Assembly: GCA_021234155.1 (NCBI GenBank)
Contig: JAJEKV010000051.1
Location: forward strand, 9,446,105-9,510,104
Direction of reading: 5' to 3'
Length of the DNA: 64,000 bases
Origin: Isoetes taiwanensis
Taxonomy: Eukaryota; Streptophyta; Lycopodiopsida; Isoetales; Isoetaceae
Part shown: positions 59,474 through 64,000 of the stretch, piece after piece
Layout: the number at the start of each line of letters is the position of its first letter
How positions within the stretch are numbered: position 1 is the first letter of the stretch
The notes under the pieces: model-generated
What the model was told of the DNA's origin: nothing
Databases searched by the model: none
What the model saw: the letters and a program-made list of their open reading frames with translations, nothing else
Made by a program: the position numbers and the translations under genes

Positions 59474-61400
59474 AGGTTGCTTTGGTCGAGCTCTTTATGG
59501 TTTGTTATTTTGTGCATGCTCTTCATTCCAGCATACAGGTGTGCATAGTAAGGAGGAAAGCAAGTTGATTTCTTTCAAAGAGCATATCTCTTTTGTGAAT
59601 TGTGATTGAGATCTGTTACAGAGCACACTGAAGTTGTGTGGTCCAGGAAATTTTTTTGTGGCTTTTATGGGTTCGTGATGGAGTTTATTAAACCTGCCCC
59701 TAAACTAAAACTAGGGATGCAATGTCGAATCTAATAGATAAATATAGCTATATTTTTTAATTTGAGGGTCCTTAGGCTACAGTTGTTGCTATTGTCTTAA
59801 AGGGTTTGTATAAAAGCTTGGACAAAGTTGTATGGAAAATTGATAAACAATGGATTCTTGCACGTCTTATTTCTATTCAATCAAAAATGGTATGGAGGTG
59901 GTCGCCTACTATTTTGGCCTAAGTTTCAGGCAAAATTTTTACTCTCCTATTGAGTTGTGTCCGTCTAGAAGAAGGTAGGTCAGAATATCCCTCTCATAAG
60001 AGAGGTTGGTATCACAGAAAGGCCGGCTTGGGGCTGCCACAACGATATTCGCAAAGGTAAGAAACTTATGCGCTCTATCATATCCTTTTAGCTCCACAAC
60101 ACCTCCCACTGCCAAATGGGTGGCTTGCAGATTCTAGGGACTCAATCAGATTTGTACATGCCGTTGGCTTTGCGATAAATTGCTCATTCTAAAGTGTCTG
60201 CATTTTAGTGGCATGTTATCTATAAGTGCCTACATGTTGATGCCTTGAGGCATTACTATGATCGTGGCACCTTTTGTGGGTTGATATCATTAAAAACCAT
60301 ATGTGGCTAAACTAATGGGTTCTCTTGTTAGGTTTGTTAGGGTGGTATTATGGCATGGTAATGGCAGATGGCCTTTTTGTAGAGTTTGTCACAATGGTAT
60401 TATATATTAGTAAATGAATGTGGTATACTTATAGTGTTTAAGTGTACGATTTATCCATGTGGTATAACATTATGGTTGTGGATGTGGTCTAATGTAGTGC
60501 TCGTTTCGGGTGATTTTATAATGTGGTTGGCTATTGTAGTAAACTAGCATGGCTAAATGTCATGGTAAAGCACACGTGTCTTTGTTCTATATGAGCACGG
60601 TTTTGTTATGCATTAGCTATATGGTTCTCATTTATAAACCAGTAATGGTATGTTGTTTGAAGTATTTCAAGTTTTTAAGTATAAGACTATTAAGGACTGT
60701 GGATGGTTTCTTATGCATACAAGTAATGGTCTGTTGTTTGAAGCATTTCAAGTATAGAAGACTAAAACTATTAAGGACCGTGTATGGTTTCTTATGTATA
60801 GTAGTACTTTTCACTGCTAATTCACTGTATCTGTTTTCCTCAATAGCAACAAAATAATAGGGAGCAAGGGGATTTGAACCCCAACCATTTCCAAAACTCA
60901 TAAACAATTTTAAATTTATTTCCAGATATATGTAGAAAACTAATTTAGATCTAACATCTACAGCAAAGCAAAAGGTAAACATCTCGTATAGAAGGAAAGT
61001 CCTTGCAATACTCACGTATTGACCTCTTGCATGTGAGAGAAAAAAATAAAGCATGCGAGAATGTAATGACCTTTAAAAGTTTCAAAAGGCCCTCTAGCAT
61101 GCAAGTATTGATCAAAATTAAGTTCTGTACTTAAACACTGAGTTTATAATTCTAGCAATGCAGACCTGACCTTTATATCCTTCTTAATCAAAGATGGACG
61201 CCATAGCCAGAACTTGATTCTCTGTTAAAAATAAGGGATAAAATATCTGTCAAATCAAAGGAATGGAAAAGGCATAGATCAAAGTAGAGAGCCGTAAATA
61301 AAACACTTGGGTTACCTGAAAAAGACATCTGAATCGCCAAGCTTCCTACAGTTTAAATAGAACACCGAACAAAGCAACTTCACATCTATGCTATTATTGT
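59474..61400. other. No gene recognised; one tandem repeat
   Basis: A unit of about 78 bp with AGTAATGGTATGTTGTTTGA occurs twice at about 60642-60800. Short frames only. A tRNA-like TGGGGTTCAAATCCCC arm at 60868-60884 on the minus strand lacks the rest of a tRNA. Confidence 0.4.
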
Positions 61401-61403
61401 ACT

Positions 61404-61478
61404 GATAAGCCCATACATGGCAAACAAATAAATTGAAAATGATAAGTCCATACATGGCAAACAAATAAATTGAAAATG
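61404..61478. repeat. Tandem duplication, 37-bp unit
   Basis: GATAAGCCCATACATGGCAA at 61404 recurs with one change at 61441. Confidence 0.85.
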
Positions 61479-61496
61479 ATCTGCAGGAAGACATAC

Positions 61497-61604
61497 CTCA
61501 GATTTTACAGTTGGTGTTGCTTGAACAACCGTCAAAATCCTATCTCCAAGCTTTATTCCACTTAGTCCAGCACATGCTTTTATTGTTACGAATGGATCAA
61601 GGTA
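61497..61604 (-). pseudogene. U2AF large subunit-like RRM exon, isolated
   Basis: A 36-codon exon bounded by an AG acceptor at 61605 and a GTATGT donor at 61496 encodes YLDPFVTIKACAGLSGIKLG and DRILTVVQATPTVKSE. This matches the end of the third RRM-like domain of plant U2AF65-type splicing factors, the part that contacts other splicing proteins at the branch point. No neighbouring exon of that gene was found within several hundred bases on either side, so it is a captured or left-over exon, or part of a gene with distant exons. Confidence 0.6.
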
Positions 61605-61608
61605 CTGA

Positions 61609-61923
61609 TCAGAGTAAGAAGCAACACATCAGTGCATATTGGCTTTTGCAGCCTTCAACTTGTATAGTAAATACTATACTACTGGTATTAGTGCCGTCGC
61701 ATTGACTCTGGCAACCAGAACCACAGTAATCAGATGTGTATCCACAGTAGCCCTTCTTGCTGCAACAGCGGTTGTATGGGCATGTAATTCCTCTGACCTG
61801 ACTTCCGCATTCCTTAGCACTAACTCCAACAAGGCAAAAAATTGAACTGAATAGAAGGATCGTCAAGAAACTCAACGAAAAGGGCAAAAACGCTAAGCAA
61901 TAAATCAAATGAAAGTGAAACAA
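61609..61923 (-). CDS. Hevein-type chitin-binding exon with signal peptide
   Basis: The minus-strand frame starts with a hydrophobic signal peptide (MFHFHLIYCLAFLPFSLSFL onward) and a likely cleavage after VGVSA. A chitin-binding domain type 1 follows: KECGSQVRGITCPYNRCCSK, KGYCGYTSDYCGSGCQSQCD, with all eight cysteines and the aromatic residues. After it the frame drifts to a stop. In plants this layout begins class I chitinases and hevein-like defence proteins secreted to the wall or vacuole. No catalytic glycoside hydrolase exon follows; the next recognisable sequence is a U2AF-like exon 5 bases away. It is either a truncated gene or a first exon displaced from the rest. Confidence 0.75.
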   Translation of the reverse strand: MFHFHLIYCLAFLPFSLSFLTILLFSSIFCLVGVSAKECGSQVRGITCPYNRCCSKKGYCGYTSDYCGSGCQSQCDGTNTSSIVFTIQVEGCKSQYALMCCFLL

Positions 61924-62099
61924 ATAAACAGATTTTGGCTACTACAGACAGACCTTGGCCTATTGCAGACGCAGGTTCTTGGTTCTTAAAAAGAAATAAC
62001 AAAAAGTGAGATAAGCTACCAGCAGATAGCCACCACATCTAAAGAAAAAACGAAGGATTAAGCAGCAGCAGCTGCCGGAAAGAGGAGTTACCTCTTACT

Positions 62100-62540
62100 T
62101 CACGAAAACAAAGAAACCGGCATCATAATCCAAAACCTAATTGTAAAATCATCTGTTCTGGGATTCTTCCTCTGCTGAAGGTAGATCGATGGGCCACATA
62201 TGTACAAAGCATTCAGTAAGCTCCAACCCCTGAGTAAATCGACCAGTACCAAGCCAGTTTTGGCCTTAAGAAAATCTGCCACAGACTCAATGCCGATTTT
62301 GACATCCCAGATCAATGTATCAAGAGCCTATTTCGGCTGCACAAGGTTGTCCGCCATAGAAGAATTTGGCGCCACATGAACTGGGTTTGCCGGATGAATC
62401 TGAGGAAGATTACCAGGATACGCCATAGCTACAGCTATTCTTGCAAATAAGGGGCCGGAAGAACTGGGTCTCGCCTGAGTGATGAATCCCGCCCGCCGCT
62501 CCTCTTCTCTTCTCACGTTCAACAGCAGGTTAGGTTAACT
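62100..62540 (-). other. Possible first exon of an unknown gene, interrupted
   Basis: The minus strand encodes MAYPGNLPQIHPANPVHVAP and NSSMADNLVQPK, a stop, then in the same frame ALDTLIWDVKIGIESVADFL and KTGLVLVDLL. Continuity across the stop suggests a broken coding sequence. I do not recognise the family. It lies upstream of the hevein exon on the same strand. Confidence 0.35.
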
Positions 62541-62734
62541 TTTTTTTTTTAGGGTTTTCATTTAGTTTAGGTTATATTTTCTAGGTTTTCTTTTTTTTTA
62601 AGTCAACCCTAGCGTATAATTAGAATTAAAGATATTTTATAACATAATAAAAATATAAAATCAAGTATGAATAATAAAAATCCCCGTCACTTTTAAAATT
62701 CCAATCGGATATTCCCTAGTATTATAAATTTATA

Positions 62735-63007
62735 TCATGCAATTTGCCACTTTTGGATTTTTTTGTTTGAACTAACTTCCTCAAACATCCATGCGTCAAA
62801 CTGGAAATTTAAAGCCGCAAACCCAAAATTTGGGAGACTAACTCGTGTTTTAGCCCGGCTCGAGGAAGCCTCACATGCAGATAAGGATAGGCATGCCTTC
62901 GCGGGTGCCGAACTGGAAGAATACTTATTTTTGAGCTCAAGCCCCAAAGATCGAAGCTTCCAAGTCGAATCTGGTTGAACAGGAAAATGCTTTACTTTAG
63001 GCGCCAT
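62735..63007 (-). CDS. Unknown short frame, 90 codons
   Basis: A minus-strand frame from MAPKVKHFPVQPDSTWKLRS runs through a Ser/Ala-rich middle to a stop. No motif is recognised. Composition is plausible for coding, but there is no supporting context. Confidence 0.2.
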   Translation of the reverse strand: MAPKVKHFPVQPDSTWKLRSLGLELKNKYSSSSAPAKACLSLSACEASSSRAKTRVSLPNFGFAALNFQFDAWMFEEVSSNKKIQKWQIA

Positions 63008-63375
63008 GGCTATGGCGCATCTGTTATCGAAAAAAAATAAAAGGTTGAAGCGTTAACGTTGGAGCCATTTCAATACAGTAGGGAGACAGGTGTGCACATT
63101 TGAAATCGCACTGCACCCACAGTTGCCGTTGCATAGGCTAGCATTCCTGCTTCAAAAATTTTCCCATCATTAATCATTGGAAAGATGTGCTTTACATAGC
63201 CTAGGTAGTGACTCGAACTGCAAATTATCCGTAATAAACAATAGGTCAAAATTACAACGGCTCTACACAATAAATGCCTGTTTTACAGAGCTGGTCGATT
63301 TGTTCAAGTTTCAAGCTATTCTTATGGTTATTTATGTTGTTCAAGCATCAATAGTGTGATCAATTCTGGCCTACA

Positions 63376-63433
63376 CTAAGAGCTAGTTCACAATGCTTGT
63401 AAAAGGGTTCACTGTATGTGAACCGGCTCTTAG
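63376..63433. repeat. 16-bp inverted repeat (hairpin)
   Basis: CTAAGAGCTAGTTCAC at 63376-63391 pairs with GTGAACCGGCTCTTAG at 63418-63433, with two mismatches and a 26-base loop. It may be a very short fold-back element or a solo MITE remnant. Confidence 0.6.
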
Positions 63434-64000
63434 GTCTAATTATTCTTTTTCATACATTTAAAAGTTAACCATTGGATTATAAACCATTGAAATGTTAAAT
63501 ATACACAATAAGTACAACAAAATATATATATATACATGCCCGAATTGCAGTTGCGCCCAAGTGAAATCAGCGCAAGCATAAACCCACCAACAACTACTTC
63601 TATAGCATGAAATTCATGACTGTAACTACAAAATTCGAGATATGTTTTAAGATTAAGTGACCAGGTAGAAAATTCCTCGTGAAGTATGGCTATAGTCTTG
63701 TAGCTGGTCTAGTGGCCAAAGAACCCCTTCCAAGTGCCAGAAGTTCTTCTCAATCTATGGCCATGGCCCTGCAGGAGATCTAAACAGGCATTGAAGCATT
63801 TGATTTCTCCATGATATAGAGCCGCACCGGGGTGTGTAGCATAGAGTGGAGGGCGGGGGTTGCATTATTCTATAGAGACTCCCATGATACTTTGTATTTC
63901 TCCATGGTAGAGGTATGCGTCCACCCATGTATGTGATGTTAGCTGTGTGAGATCATTATCGTTATTTGTTATGTACAACATGGTGACCAACCTTCTTGGT
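63434..64000. other. No gene recognised
   Basis: AT-rich sequence with a short TA run near 63523. Nothing else seen. Confidence 0.35.

Noticed and set aside
60865-60900. tRNA gene on the minus strand
   Set aside because: Only the T-arm-like sequence and a possible 3' acceptor strand are present. The upstream sequence is AT-rich with no D or anticodon arm and no pairing 5' acceptor.

Overview
This is nuclear DNA of a land plant. It has spliceosomal introns, a plant-specific DUF1685 gene, plant L1-type LINEs, a chromodomain Ty3/gypsy element and remains of plant genes for rhamnose synthase, a mitochondrial carrier, an LRR receptor, a U2AF-like factor and a hevein domain. Few intact genes sit among many transposon remnants and broken gene copies, as in a large repeat-rich genome. 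The one long gene joins a PAS domain to a response-regulator receiver. I do not associate that architecture with flowering plants, so a gymnosperm, fern, lycophyte or moss is possible, but this is inference and no species can be named.

Layout. 1-2 kb: two facing copies of a dispersed repeat and three successive tandem duplications. 2.07-8.10 kb, minus strand: a gene whose ten coding exons I could join with every splice phase consistent; it encodes about 554 residues with a PAS domain and a C-terminal receiver but no kinase. 8.1-16.4 kb: retroposon fragments and pseudogenes of a mitochondrial dicarboxylate/tricarboxylate carrier, a UDP-rhamnose synthase and an LRR receptor-like protein. 18.4-21.9 kb: a tandem SINE, a Tourist-like MITE with TTA target-site duplication, and a prolyl-oligopeptidase pseudogene with an internal 495-bp duplication. 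23-32 kb: nested chromovirus remains, including an LTR with a primer-binding site on one side and a polypurine tract on the other, a 140-bp (AT)n tract, and the 3' end of a second element on the opposite strand.

34.8-35.9 kb, plus strand: an intact two-exon DUF1685 gene. 36.98-43.46 kb: the most unusual object, a 6.5-kb inverted-repeat element with ends of about 0.85 and 1.07 kb made of repeats around a GTGATCCCGGAGG motif, a central array of long palindromes with the same motif, and a decayed Ulp1 (C48) protease gene. It is flanked by a likely 9-bp target-site duplication and looks Mutator-like, but I see no transposase.

46.5-53.6 kb and 53.7-59.5 kb: two head-to-tail LINEs. The second has a perfect 19-bp target-site duplication and an ATGA overlap between its two reading frames; the first carries an extra domain after its reverse transcriptase. 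61.5-61.9 kb: a U2AF-like RRM exon immediately after a hevein-type chitin-binding exon. The rest is unassigned.

The genes form no pathway. The window shows two apparently functional genes within a landscape built by retroposition, tandem duplication and gene-fragment dispersal.
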